Below, one piece after another: positions 1 to 11,809 of a stretch of DNA of 64,000 bases. The DNA lies in contig MCFH01000001.1 in NCBI GenBank assembly GCA_002104945.1, positions 1,763,001 through 1,827,000 on the forward strand, given 5' to 3'. The notes under the pieces were generated by a model that saw only the letters and a program-made list of their open reading frames with translations, searched no databases and had not been told where the DNA came from. Both the position numbers and the translations under genes were made by a program. The DNA comes from Piromyces finnis. Lineage: Eukaryota; Neocallimastigomycota; Neocallimastigomycetes; Neocallimastigales; Neocallimastigaceae. The first letter of the stretch is position 1. The number at the start of each line of letters is the position of its first letter.

Positions 1-846
1 ATTATAGGTAATAATTATTACCTATTAACTTATAATAATAACATTGTAAAATAGTAATTATTTTCTGTTAATTATAAATGTTTTCAATGAATATATTGTA
101 ATATTTATATACTTTTTTTAATTTGCTATTATTATTATACTTTTTTTTATAAACTATAAAATTAGTTTTATTTATACAAATATTTTTGTGAATTAAGAAA
201 TATTTTTTATCTATTATTATATTTTATTGTTTATATTATTTTTTTTTACAACCTTGTTTGCAAACAGTTTTACTTCAAAAATTATTTTTATAAAACATTT
301 CCTTTTTCTTTAAACAAAACAATAATACACAATACACTTTTTGTGTGTTTAACTTTTAAAGTTTTTATTGTATTAGTTGACAATACATAGTAAATAATAA
401 ATAAAAATATAGATATAAATACTATTTAAGTTGAATTATAGTTTAATAGATTTTACAATTTGTATGTTGTATGAAGGTGATATTTAATTAAATAATAGAA
501 AAAAGAGAAGTTAGTCATTTATGATAGTATTGCTCTTATTTCATAATATTTAAAATTTAATCTCTTTAATATTGTACTTATGTGATATTTAATTATAAAA
601 TATCTATTAAAAAAATCAATCTAATCTTTTATAAAACCTAATCTTTAAAATCATTGTAGATACTTTTGTATACAACATGTAATAGATACTATATAAAACC
701 TATATTAATTAAATATTCAATATAAGTTTAATTTTTTTTTATTTTTTTAAAAATAAATAAAAAAAATCTTAAATATTTTGATATATATTTTTTTTTTTAC
801 TGACATAGTTTAGTAATTGAAAATAAATGTTTTTATAATTAATTAA

Positions 847-910
<64 letters not shown>

Positions 911-3295
911 ATGAATAAATAAATAATATGAATAATGTTATTGGATAAAAAAAGAATGATAATAAATCAATAGAATATTTATTGATTACTGGTAAAATAT
1001 ATTAATAATTTACAAAATTTATAAATTATTACCAAGATAAAAATTTTAAAAATAAACAAAATACATTAAATTATTAATAATTATCCTTTAAGCATAATAT
1101 CTATTATAATAAACAATTAACTAAAAAAACGGTGTTAAGTAAAAAAAAACAATGCCAATATTAATTTCATTTTAACATCATCTTTTTAATATTATATATT
1201 AGTATTATTATTATTATATATTTTTTTTAAATATTAAAAAATTTTTATAATAATTTAATATATTTTATTTATAATTTTTAATTTTAATTTACAAATTATG
1301 AATCATAAATGCATTTAAATTTCTTGCTATAATATTTTTTTCTAATGCTTACATAATGTTTAGTAAAAGTTATAAAAAAAATACTATTTTATTTATTTAA
1401 CTGATTTTAACCAGTTTAATCGTTTTAAATAGCATCTATTTACTTTATAAATTCAAAATTAATAATATTTGTTTTGATATACTTATTAATACACCGATAA
1501 ATCAATTTTTATATATATACATTTTTATTAAATATATTTAAGAGTCACATGAATGTTTAATGCGTATTATTAAAAATATTCTATATTTTTTTCTTATTAT
1601 ACACTAACTATTTATTTATTTTTTATTTTTAGAATTGTAAATATTGGTATATTGAATAATAGAATAATAAATACATACAATTAATCTCTAATACTTCTAA
1701 ATTTTATATTTTGAACGTTTTTTTTTCCTTGTATAATAAGACTATTTATATTTCACTAGAAATTATTGTTTATAATAAAAATTTTATCTTTCTTATATAA
1801 GAAGAGTCCTTTTTTTTCTATCAAATTTATTTGAAATTATTATTGATTATCATTTCTGTATTTAAGATAAATTAAAATGGATAATACATCAAAAATATAG
1901 ATAATTAAATAATATGTTATTTATATTATATTTTAAATATATTATAATCAATAGAATTTAATTGAAAACTATTATAAATTTATATGCTTCATATATTAAA
2001 ATACATTATAATTTAAAAATTATCTGAAAATGCATATAAATTATTTTTAATTATATTGTAATATATGACTTTCTATTTATTATTTAAATTATTATTTTAA
2101 TGTTACAATTTTAATTTTAAATTATTAAAAAAAAAAGAAAAATTTTAAAATAGTCAATTTTTTATATGGAGGAGCATCAATACATAATTAAAATTGTATA
2201 TATTGAAGCACATTATTCATCATATACATTATAATGAAGTTTAAAAGGAAATGGCTTTGAATATTTATAAAATAGTGTTTTAAATGTAAACTAAATAAAT
2301 ATGATAATCCTTTGTATATTTTACAGTTTTATTAAAGAACTTTAACTTTCAGGATAATGATACAAATTATTCGAGTTTATAGGGTAATGAAATATTCTAA
2401 GTATTATTGTGATTAAGATTTTATACTTTAATCAAATATGCAAAAAAAAAAAAAAAAAAATACATAATATTTTCTTATTATTAATATATTATTTTACTAT
2501 ATTTTATAGTCCAATGGACCGACATAATAAATGTTTACTTATTTAAATAAGTTTTGTTTTGTATAAATAGAAAATCTTTATTCATTAATAATATTATGAT
2601 ATTTTTAATAGAAATTGAATATATAATACTTATGAAAAATACAGAGTTCTTTCTTAATTTATTATTTTCTTTTTTTCTTTCCTTTTTATTAATTTGATGT
2701 CTGATTTAGGGAAGCTTAGAAACTTAAAAAATACTTTATAATTTTTGATCTATTATGAATGAATATCCTATTTTTAAGCGAATGAATAATAAATATTCAA
2801 CAATTAAATAAATGCTAAATAAATCATTATATAGTTGAAATAAGTAAATAAATATATCAATAATAAATAAATAAATCTTTAATCAATATTCATAAATCTT
2901 AATTAAGTAAAATTTAATTAATTTATTAATTAATTAATTTATAGATAAATCTCTATTTTAGAAAATATAGTTAATATATTGTTTCAATATATTCTTTAAT
3001 AGTTGTATTTTTAATTAATGTTAAAATATAATTAATTAAATATTCTAATTACATAATATAATATAATATAATATAATGTAATATAATATTAATATCCATT
3101 TTACTCTTTTTTTGTTTGACTTTTATATTTATTATAATATATATTATGTAATCATCATCGTCATCATCATTAGAATCATAGGTACAGTTGTAAAAATGGC
3201 ATAATTAATTAATTTATATTTGTATTTATCCTTTTTTAATTATGCTTTTTTATTCCATTTTTAATTCATATAAAAAGAGCTTATAATATTTTTTT

Positions 3296-3326
<31 letters not shown>

Positions 3327-3600
3327 CATTACTTTTTTTAACATTACAACTTATATATTTAATATTTTATATTTTTATTTTTTATTTTATATACATTCAT
3401 AGAGAAAAAAAATAAATATTATTTTATTTTTTTTTTAAAATTAAGATTGTTTATATAAAATAAAACGTTTAAATTTAAATTATTTAATAGTCTAGTTTAA
3501 AAATTTTAAATTATTAACCAAAATTTCCTCGAAAAAATTTTTGTCGTGTTTTAACTTTTGCATTCCACATAAGTCCAAACATTCCAAAAATCATTCCAAA
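1..3600. other. A/T-rich non-coding DNA upstream of phosphoglucomutase
   Basis: I see no gene in the first 3.5 kb. It is A/T-rich DNA with stops in all frames. It holds an (AAAT)n microsatellite (846-909), an ATAAT pentanucleotide run (about 3053-3090), and a poly-T tract (about 3291-3325). The last 60 bases before the PGM start codon are less A/T-rich and probably are its 5' UTR. Confidence 0.7.
846..909. repeat. (AAAT)n microsatellite
   Basis: About 16 uninterrupted tandem copies of a 4-base AAAT/TAAA unit, followed by two degenerate copies of AATATGAATAAAT. Confidence 0.95.
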
Positions 3601-5531
3601 ATGGCTATTAACATTTCTACCGTTCAAACCAAAATTTACGAAGGACAAAAGCCAGGTACTTCTGGTCTCAGAAAGAAGGTTACTGTTTTCCAACAAGAAC
3701 ATTACACTGAAAACTTTATTCAAGCTACTTTAGATTCCGTTAATGCTAACGGTTTCACTTTAGTTATTGGTGGTGATGGTCGTTACTATGGTAAGGAAGT
3801 TATTCAACTTATTGCTAAGATTGGTGCTGCCAATGGTGTATGTATTTATAAATATAAACAATTAATATCATTAATACAAAGATAAAAAATAATAAAATAA
3901 TAAGAAAGAAAAAATGAAAAAAAAAATATAAAAAAAAAATTAAAATAAAATTTAAAATAAATAAAAAGCATATTAAAAGTAAAATATAATAAAATTTTAA
4001 CATCAACAACATAGTATAAATAATAAAAAAGTATTTATAGTTAAAAAAATAGTAAATAGCGTATTAATAAATGCATTTATATATTTTTATTTAATAATAG
4101 GTCAAGAAATTAATTATTGGTCAAGATGGTATTATGTCTACCCCAGCTGCCTCTAACATGATTAGAAAGAGAAAGGCTAATGGTGGTTTCATTCTTACCG
4201 CTTCTCACAACCCAGGAGGTCCAAAGGCTGATTTCGGTATTAAATACAATATTCAAAATGGTGGTCCAGCTCCAGAAGGTGTTACTAACAAAATCTATGA
4301 AATTACCACTAAGATGACTAGATACCTTTTAGCTGATATTCCAGATATTGATCTTTCAACCATTGGTACTACCACTTATGGTGATGGTGAATTTACCGTT
4401 GAAGTTGTTGACTCTGTTGAAGATTACGTTATTTTAATGAAGGAAATCTTCGATTTCGATTTAATCAAGAAGTTCCTCAGTGACAACAAGGACTTCAAGG
4501 TTCTTTTCAATGGTTTAAATGGTGTTACTGGTCCATATGCTAAGAGAATTTTCCTTAAGGAATTAGGTTTATCTGAAGAATCTGTTATGAACTGTGTTCC
4601 ATTACCAGACTTTGGTGGTCGTCACCCAGATCCAAATCTTACTTATGCCAAGGATTTAGTCGACAGAGTCCAAAACGAACAATTCGATTTTGGTGCTGCT
4701 TCTGATGGTGATGGTGATCGTAACATGATTATTTCTAAGGATTTCTTTGTTAATCCATCCGACTCTGTTGCTGCTATTGCTGCTAATGCTGGTGATGCTA
4801 TTCCATATTTCAAGAAGAATGGTGTTACTGGTCTTGCTCGTAGTATGCCAACTAGTGCTGCTCTTGACCGTGTTGCTGAAAAGCAAGGTTTATTACACTT
4901 TGAAGTTCCAACCGGTTGGAAGTTCTTTGGTAATTTAATGGATGCTGGTAAGTGTAACATTTGTGGTGAAGAAAGTTTCGGTACCGGTTCTGATCACATT
5001 CGTGAAAAGGATGGTATCTGGGCTATTCTTGCTTGGTTAAACATTATTGCTTTCCGTAATCAAACCGAAAAGGTTAGCATAAAGGATATTATGTTAAAGC
5101 ACTACGCTACCTACGGTAGAAACTTCTTCTCTCGTTATGATTACGAAGAAGTTAGTAGTGAATCTGCCAACAAAATGGTTGATCGTTTACGTTCAATTGC
5201 CGATGATGGTTCATTCGTTGGTAAGACCTTTGAAGGTTATGAAGTCGAAAAGATTGATGACTTTGAATACAAGGATCCAATCGATGGTAGTGTTTCATCT
5301 CACCAAGGTATTCGTATTCAATTCAAGGATGGTTCTCGTATTGTTATCAGACTTTCTGGTACTGGTAGTTCTGGTGCTACTATTCGTATGTATGTTGAAA
5401 AGTATACTAATGATGCTTCTCAATTTGAAGTTGACACTCAAGTTACCATTAAGAGTCTTATTAAGGCTGCCCTTGAAATCTCTCAATTAAAGGAATTCAC
5501 TGGTCGTGAAGAACCAACTGTTATCACATAA
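3601..5531 (+). CDS. PGM: phosphoglucomutase (alpha-D-glucose-1-phosphate to glucose-6-phosphate)
   Basis: The enzyme interconverts glucose 1-phosphate and glucose 6-phosphate in the cytosol, linking glycogen and UDP-glucose metabolism to glycolysis. Two exons, 3601-3837 and 4101-5531, are joined in phase 0 (donor GTATGT, acceptor ATAG) and give 555 residues, the normal eukaryotic PGM length. I chose the ATG at 3601 because the protein from there opens with the family N-terminus ([17 protein letters not shown]); the frame is open further upstream but has no ATG. Visible signatures are the catalytic phosphoserine loop TASHNP (Ser114), the metal-binding DGDGDR (Asp281, 283, 285), the sugar-binding GEESFG (about 368-373) and the phosphate-binding RLSGTGSSG near 496. 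All key residues are present. Codon use favours C/T-ending codons, as in other highly expressed genes here. Confidence 0.97.
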
Positions 5532-6388
5532 GTTCATTAAAAAGGAAGAATCCCTAATTGAGGATTACTAGTAAAGAAATATTGAATAAAAACAGGAGTA
5601 GTAGATATAAAATTTACATCTCTAACTTTTATTAGTAACTAAAAAGTAAAATAAAAAAGAATATATATAAGCAATTTTTTTAGCTATTTAAATAATATAT
5701 TATAATATATTAAAAATGTTTATAAAATTTTATATAGTTCCTACAAAAATGAAATAGGAATAAAATACTATCTATATATAATTAAAAGCTAAAAAAAAAA
5801 ATACTTTTTTATTTTTGCTTATATTTATTGTTTTATTTTACAAATTTTTATCTTTATTTCTTTACACAATTTTGTCATATATTTTCAAAACACATTCTCA
5901 TAATAATAATATATTTTATATATTTACTAATAATATATAAAAGTATTCAATTTTTTTTTTATTGACTAAACAATAATTTAAAAAAACAAACAAAAACAAA
6001 ACTTATAAACCAAATAGTATTTTAAATTAAAATGAAAAATCTATAAAAACCAATAACGTTTTAATTTAAAATTATTTATTCAATATAGTATTTATTTTTA
6101 GTAAAATAATAATTAATAACTAAATATAAAGGTAGTAAAAAAATATTAAAACATTTTTTATTATTATTAGTTTAGAAATTATTGTTTTTTATTTTTATTT
6201 GCTAGCATTTAAAAAAAAAAAAAAAAATTAAATAAAAAAAATTATTTATTAATAGCAAAAAAAAAAAAAAAAAAAAAACAGTATTTGTATTTAAGTCATT
6301 TAATGTGTATATTTAATTTTTATTTATATATAATATATATCATTTATTTATTAGCTGATCATTAATATACAAAAAAAGGAATAAGTGA
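5532..6388. other. intergenic, nothing recognised
   Basis: A/T-rich spacer between two convergent genes, with poly-A runs near 6212-6280. No ORF or structured element stands out. Confidence 0.7.
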
Positions 6389-6858
6389 TTATAGTATAAT
6401 GTCCATTCTATTTTTAACATTAAAATACAATTGTTCTATATTATGAAGGGAAAGATAACTTTCTTCATCTAAATCTTCACATAAACAATTTCCTTTTTGA
6501 CTGATATCCATGAAATCATAGCCTGATTCTTCTAACCATAAATGATCATTATATCTTATGCATTTAGATAGATTTAATATATACTGTAGTGGTGACAAAG
6601 AAAATAATTGTTATAATAATTATGATATTAATATAATATGCATTATAAATTAGGTATTTACTTTTTTATTATTATTAATAAATAAAATTAATTATCAAGC
6701 TATTGAATTCTTACTTGAATATCAAATGGAATATTCTTATCTTTCAATTGTTCTTTTATTTGTTTCTCTAGTATATTACATTGAACACGATCATCTACAT
6801 ATCAAGATTTATAAGCATAAGATATTTCCGGATAAATAAAAAGAAAGTATTTTAATAA

Positions 6859-6893
<35 letters not shown>

Positions 6894-9302
6894 TTTTTAT
6901 AATAATAAAATATAATGGAAAAAAAATTTACCCATTCTTATTGATAACATTAAAGCTATGGTTAAGAGCTCAATATCGGTACCTCTTGCTGCATCTTGTA
7001 AACAATTACAACTTAACCAATAAAAATTTAAAGAGTTAAATATTTTACATATTCTTTTATTTACATTAACAAAATCTGTCCATCTATTAATTTTAATGTT
7101 TTATAAAAGTTAATTAATTATATATAATTTAAGTATATTTATATTTATATTCATATTTATATTCATATATTATATATTATGATAATAATTATGATAATAC
7201 CTTTCTTCTTTATAAGCATGAACTGATGCTATACCATATAATACTAAAGAGATATGATCTGGCATTATACGACTATGAAAACTAGCAACTTCATTTAGTA
7301 ATAGATAAAAGGCTGATTCTGATGATTTTGTAAGGATAGCTACGGGATTACATTTTCTTAGTATAATATTACAATTCTCTTTGAATTTATTGTATGCCAT
7401 TGTGGTTGTAGTTAATAACTAAATGTGTAAAAAAAAAAAAAAAAAGAAAAAAAAAATAATTCCATTATTATTTTTTAATTTTTATTATAATTAATTAATT
7501 AAAAGGTTTTTATTTCACACGCTTAATCATTAATATATTTAATAGGTTTTAATAGCATATTAGTTATATCAAAATATTACTGCTTAAAATTACTACTCAC
7601 ATCAGAAAATTCTTGAACTGAATCAATACATAAACCGTATTTTTCTTTTAATGCCATCAAATATAATGTTGTTGCTTCCAGGGCTGTATTTTCTTCGTCT
7701 TCGTCAAATTCTTCATTATTAGACCATGTTTTATACGATAAACCATAATTTTCTCCTATTAATCGAGCCAATGCTACACAAGCTAAGTAGATGGTCTGAG
7801 AAATTTGTGCAGATGTTAATTCAGGCATTTTTTTATTTTGGGCTGAAGATGTATTTGCTGTTCCTGAATTAGAATGTGTTGATTTTTTAGGTTGACGATT
7901 TTCATGTTGTAATAAAATTATTAACAATTGATGTAATGTATTTGCTGTTTCTTGTGCTAATTTACAATTCCAAAATACTTCATAAAAATATAAAATTTAA
8001 TAACTATTTTTTTAAAGTTGAATTATATTTTATATATTTTGTACCTGTTGCTGCATTCCAGTATACATTAGCAGCAATTGAAGGATGCGTTTTTCTAACT
8101 TTTTCTGCCTGTTTTAATTTCTTATATGCCTCTTTAGTAATTTAAATGAATTATTTTATTTAGAAATTATTAAAGATTATATATCAAATAAATTTAAATA
8201 AATTTAATTGAATAATATATTTTCAAAACGTTGATATTTTATCATGATAAAATCATTATTATTGTTTTTTATAACATTATTATTATTAATATATATATAT
8301 ATATTTTTTTCTTTTTATTTATTTATCAATACCTAAAGCTGCTGCATTTTGGGTAGTTGATATTGAGAGATTTTCAGATTTTTTTTTTCTGAGATTTTTT
8401 TTATTATTTTGATTCTTTTTCTTTTCTTTTTCAACCGTTGCCTTATGTTTTTGTGTTTTTAAATGATTATTATAAGTAGCTTCAGTTGCAAATGATTTTC
8501 TACATAAAGTACATTGGAATTGTTTGTTAAGTGAATCTACTGAAGAATTATTTGAAATGGAAGAAAGTGACGATTTTGTTGATGAAGTCAGAGTATTTGT
8601 TGATTCATTTAATGACAGATTCGATAAAGAAACATTTGATTTTCTTATTGGTGACAGGCTATTTAATGAATTGCATAAAATTTTATCACTTACTGATTTA
8701 GAAAAATTAGGTTTAAATAATTCATATCTATTCTCTAATTGATAATAAGGTTCGAGTCTTGTTGGCTGGCCAAAGACTGTGTTTTTAAAAATTAAGAATA
8801 AAAAATATATAAAAATATATAAATATTAATTATATAAATGAATATATATAATATATAATAATTTAATTTATTATTATTAGTATAGAAAAATGAATAAATT
8901 GATGAATATATTTTTTATGAATTTGAAATTTAAAATGGAGATTTCAATTTTAAATTTTAAAATGTAAAATGAATTTCTAATTATTTAAATTTATAAACAT
9001 TGAAATCTACATAATATTGAATAATGAAAAAAAGGTTTATTAAAACATAGAAAATAAAATAATTATATATAAAATCCAGTTCTCAATTGACAGGATAAGA
9101 GAACAATACTCCATATATTTTATTTATTTTATTTTATTTTATTTTATTTTTAATATTTTTTAAATTAATTGTCAAATAAATATTAAAACTAAAAAAAAAA
9201 AAAAAAAGAAATTTTACTATTCATTTCTTTAAATTTCTCTTGAGTAATAGAATATGGTATAAATTGATATATTGAGGGGTCTGGCAAAAAATCTAATTCC
9301 AT
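6389..9302 (-). CDS. C2H2 zinc-finger protein with helical C-terminal half, function unknown
   Basis: I rebuilt eight exons: 9302-9218, 8776-8333, 8131-8045, 7977-7601, 7418-7201, 7083-6932, 6794-6715 and 6583-6389. All junctions are GT-AG and in frame, giving 545 residues. The start MELDFLPDPS joins exon 2 at residue 29. Exon 2 is Ser/Asn-rich, then carries one zinc finger with the pattern C-x2-C-x12-H-x5-H (start FQCTLCRKSF, end HLKTQKHK), followed by a Lys-rich stretch. The spacing resembles single fingers in RNA-binding or ribosome-biogenesis factors, but I do not recognise the family. The rest is predicted helical with several Ala/Leu segments that could be TPR-like (inference). Exon 4 could be read through to a TAA at 7577, with a separate gene starting at ATG 7400. 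I prefer one gene because GTGAGT at 7600 and TTTAG at 7419 splice in phase 0 into an open frame. Confidence 0.72.
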
Positions 9303-10413
9303 CTTGTAATTATTCGAAATATATATAAATGTAAATTCAAATTATATAAATTATAAAGTAAAAAAAATTTTTTTAAAAAAAAATTTTTTTTGTTAAATTA
9401 TCTTCAAATAAATTTTTCATTTTACCTTTTTTTTTTTTTAATGGAAAAATATTATTACTGTAAAAAGGCAAATAATATGATAAAATAATATGATGGATTA
9501 TATAATAATTTTAAAGTCAACCTGATAAAAATATTATTCATCAACACTAAAATTTGAGTAGTAGCTTTATAAAATCAATAATAAAAAAAATAAAAATTTT
9601 GAAATGTATAAATATCTATAGGTTTATATTATTTCTTGAATTTATTCCTTTAATATGTTTAAATAAACACAAATGATTAAAAATTGAATATTAAGTATTC
9701 TAATAATTTTAATTAAAGAAAGCAACTATTATACTAAAATATAATAATTGTATTTAACTTCCAATGGGACTACCTTTGTTAGTTGGACTAATTTGAATAC
9801 ACCATATTTTGGACTATGACACCGAGTCAAAGATCAAAATTTTGGCATAAAACAAAATTATGATCTCCATTAATACATTGCACCTCATGACCTGTCTTAC
9901 TGTTTCTTCAGCATTGACCCTCTTGATTGCTTCTTTAAACCTTTTGAATATTGATCATTAATCATTGTTGAAATAAATAAAATATTATTTAATAAACGTA
10001 CAATTATAATTTTTTTTTTTGAAGTAAAAAAGATTTCATCTTTTTAGAAACCTTTCCTTTTAACTTAAATAAACATAATTGTCCAAACTTAAAAATGATA
10101 CTTATCAAATGTAAATACTTCAATTTATTACTTTTTATTATTATATACATACTTTATAAAACTACTTTATTAAAAAATTCCTCTTTTAACAATATTTAAC
10201 CCTTTTGACTAATACAAAAGCAATTTATTAATACTTACTTCCATTAATTAAAAACAATAACTACCGTTTAAAACTTTCTATTCAATCTTTTCTATAAAAA
10301 CACCAACCATTCCATTTATTACTTATAAATAAATAATATAAATTTCAATATTTTTTGCTAATTTATGTCTTTTTATTAAACATGATATAACCGTAATGAT
10401 ATTACAATTTAAT
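9303..10413. other. intergenic with a less A/T-rich island
   Basis: Mostly A/T, but 9770-9957 is clearly richer in G/C than its surroundings and has coding-like composition on the minus strand. It is described separately under findings. Confidence 0.6.
9763..9957 (-). pseudogene. possible decayed coding fragment
   Basis: On the minus strand, 9954-9817 is an open frame of 46 codons with no ATG start, using a mixed codon set. A TAG stop follows, then 18 further sense codons and a TAA. The composition contrasts sharply with the flanks. Peptide pieces such as EETVRQVMRCN and SKIWCIQISPTNKG look protein-like, but I cannot name a family. It could be a gene or transposon relic, or an unrelated structured RNA. 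Confidence 0.3.
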
Positions 10414-11457
10414 TTAAATATCGGTCTTAATTTCTGGTTCCTTGAAAGCACGGTCGACCTTAGAACCGACATCATCACTACCACCGTGAAGTTCCATAAG
10501 CTTACCAACATCGTATTTTGGGTGCTTAAGGATCTTGACCTTACGGAGAAGGACATTGTTTAATGGGTAGATGTTTTGAGTAGCCTTTTCGATTCTCTTA
10601 CCAATGATTTCTGGAGCGAACTTGCTGACGAAGTCCTTCATGTCACAGGTAGTAGCTTCAGCAGTGACGATTTCGAACATCTTCTTTCTGATTTGCTTAA
10701 TTTGAGCAGTTTGAGCGTAAGTAGTCTTACGGAGTTGGTTCTTTCTTCTTTGAGTGAAACCAATGATGAAGCAACGGAGGAGGTAACCATCAGTAGTCTT
10801 AACATCAATGTAGGCTTCAACAAGAGATTGCCACTTCTTGACAAGAGATCTAAGCTTATCAGAAGTAATACCTAAACCGTGGAAGTTGGTGAGACAGTTC
10901 TTACCTTGAATTTCATCAACTCTAAGCTTAACCTTACGGAAAGCATCTTCTTGGTTTTCATTAAGATCAGCTAAAGAAACTTCAACAACACTACCCTTAA
11001 GATAGTCAGAAGAGTTTTCTTTATTAATTTAAATAAATATAAAACTTAGTTTAAAATTCATTCACTTTTTGAATTTTTTTAAACTTTGTTATTGATAACT
11101 TACTTAAACCTTGAGTACGGTTAACAAGAGTTTTACCGATATCTCTTTTTGAGAAAATAGCTGGGGCTTTGAGATCATACCAATCCTTTCTGGTGAATGG
11201 GTCAATACTATATATTACATAATATTATTTAATTATATATTATTAATACATTTATTTTTAAATTTATTTAATTTTCTTATACACTCAAAAATATATAACA
11301 TACATCTTCTTCTTAAGACCCTTCTTTCCCTTGGAGAGACGCCTATTATTATATAAAAAATTTTATATACATCCATCATTAATAAATACATTTTTATAAA
11401 AAAAACTTTTATAATAATTAATTCATTCATCACACACTTATTTTTTCCTACGGCCAT
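10414..11457 (-). CDS. RPS3A: 40S ribosomal protein eS1 (S3a)
   Basis: eS1 is a structural protein of the small ribosomal subunit near the mRNA exit channel. Four exons, 11457-11438, 11342-11304, 11207-11104 and 11018-10414, splice in frame to 255 residues, the family length. The first exon is only 20 nt and the second 39 nt. The N-terminus [19 protein letters not shown] and the following [18 protein letters not shown] match eS1 closely. So do [13 protein letters not shown] and the C-terminal [14 protein letters not shown]. Clustered short introns at the 5' end are typical of fungal ribosomal protein genes. The gene diverges from the coiled-coil gene at 11810, leaving a 352-base shared upstream region that contains TTAGGG. 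Confidence 0.97.
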
Positions 11458-11647
11458 CTTAACAATATAATTAGCTATTAAAGAGCTGTAAAAGGAGAGA
11501 ATTAAAATGTTACCACTCTTCAAAATTCTTTTGTTCAATCGGTTTGAGACTGATTGATTGGATAATAACCAAACCAATAAATTTAAAATATTTTTGTAGT
11601 ACATTTTTCAATACGTACAAAATGTTTAATACGTTAAATATATAACC

Positions 11648-11667
11648 ATTCCCAAAGGTTAGGGAAT
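11648..11667. promoter_or_regulatory. TTAGGG-containing inverted repeat in the eS1 promoter
   Basis: ATTCCC (11648-11653) and GGGAAT (11662-11667) form a 6-bp inverted repeat around AAAGGTTA, about 190-210 bases upstream of the eS1 ATG. It contains TTAGGG at 11659-11664. In several fungi RP gene promoters carry the telomere-like CCCTAA/TTAGGG motif bound by Tbf1-type Myb factors. Use here is inference. Confidence 0.35.
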
Positions 11668-11809
11668 ATAAAATTATTATTATTCTATATATTTAACATA
11701 TTATGCTAGTTTTTAAATTAATGTAATTAATGTTATAAATAATAAAAAATTTAACCTTGCTTTTAGTATTTAATTTTATAATTTTAGAAAAAGAGTAAAA
11801 TATTTTAAA

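Noticed and set aside
846-909. CRISPR-like or telomeric array
   Set aside because: It is a simple 4-base microsatellite without spacers or telomeric units.
3541-3600. N-terminal extension of PGM upstream of 3601
   Set aside because: The open frame begins at TTG, has no ATG, and is not PGM-like; ATG 3601 gives the family N-terminus.
4643-4960. 105-codon minus-strand frame opposite phosphoglucomutase
   Set aside because: It is antisense to highly conserved PGM codons; its Ala/Ser-rich sequence follows from the codon bias of the real gene.
11233-11604. 123-codon minus-strand frame over the eS1 5' end
   Set aside because: It reads through eS1 introns and short exons in the wrong frame; the spliced eS1 structure explains the region.
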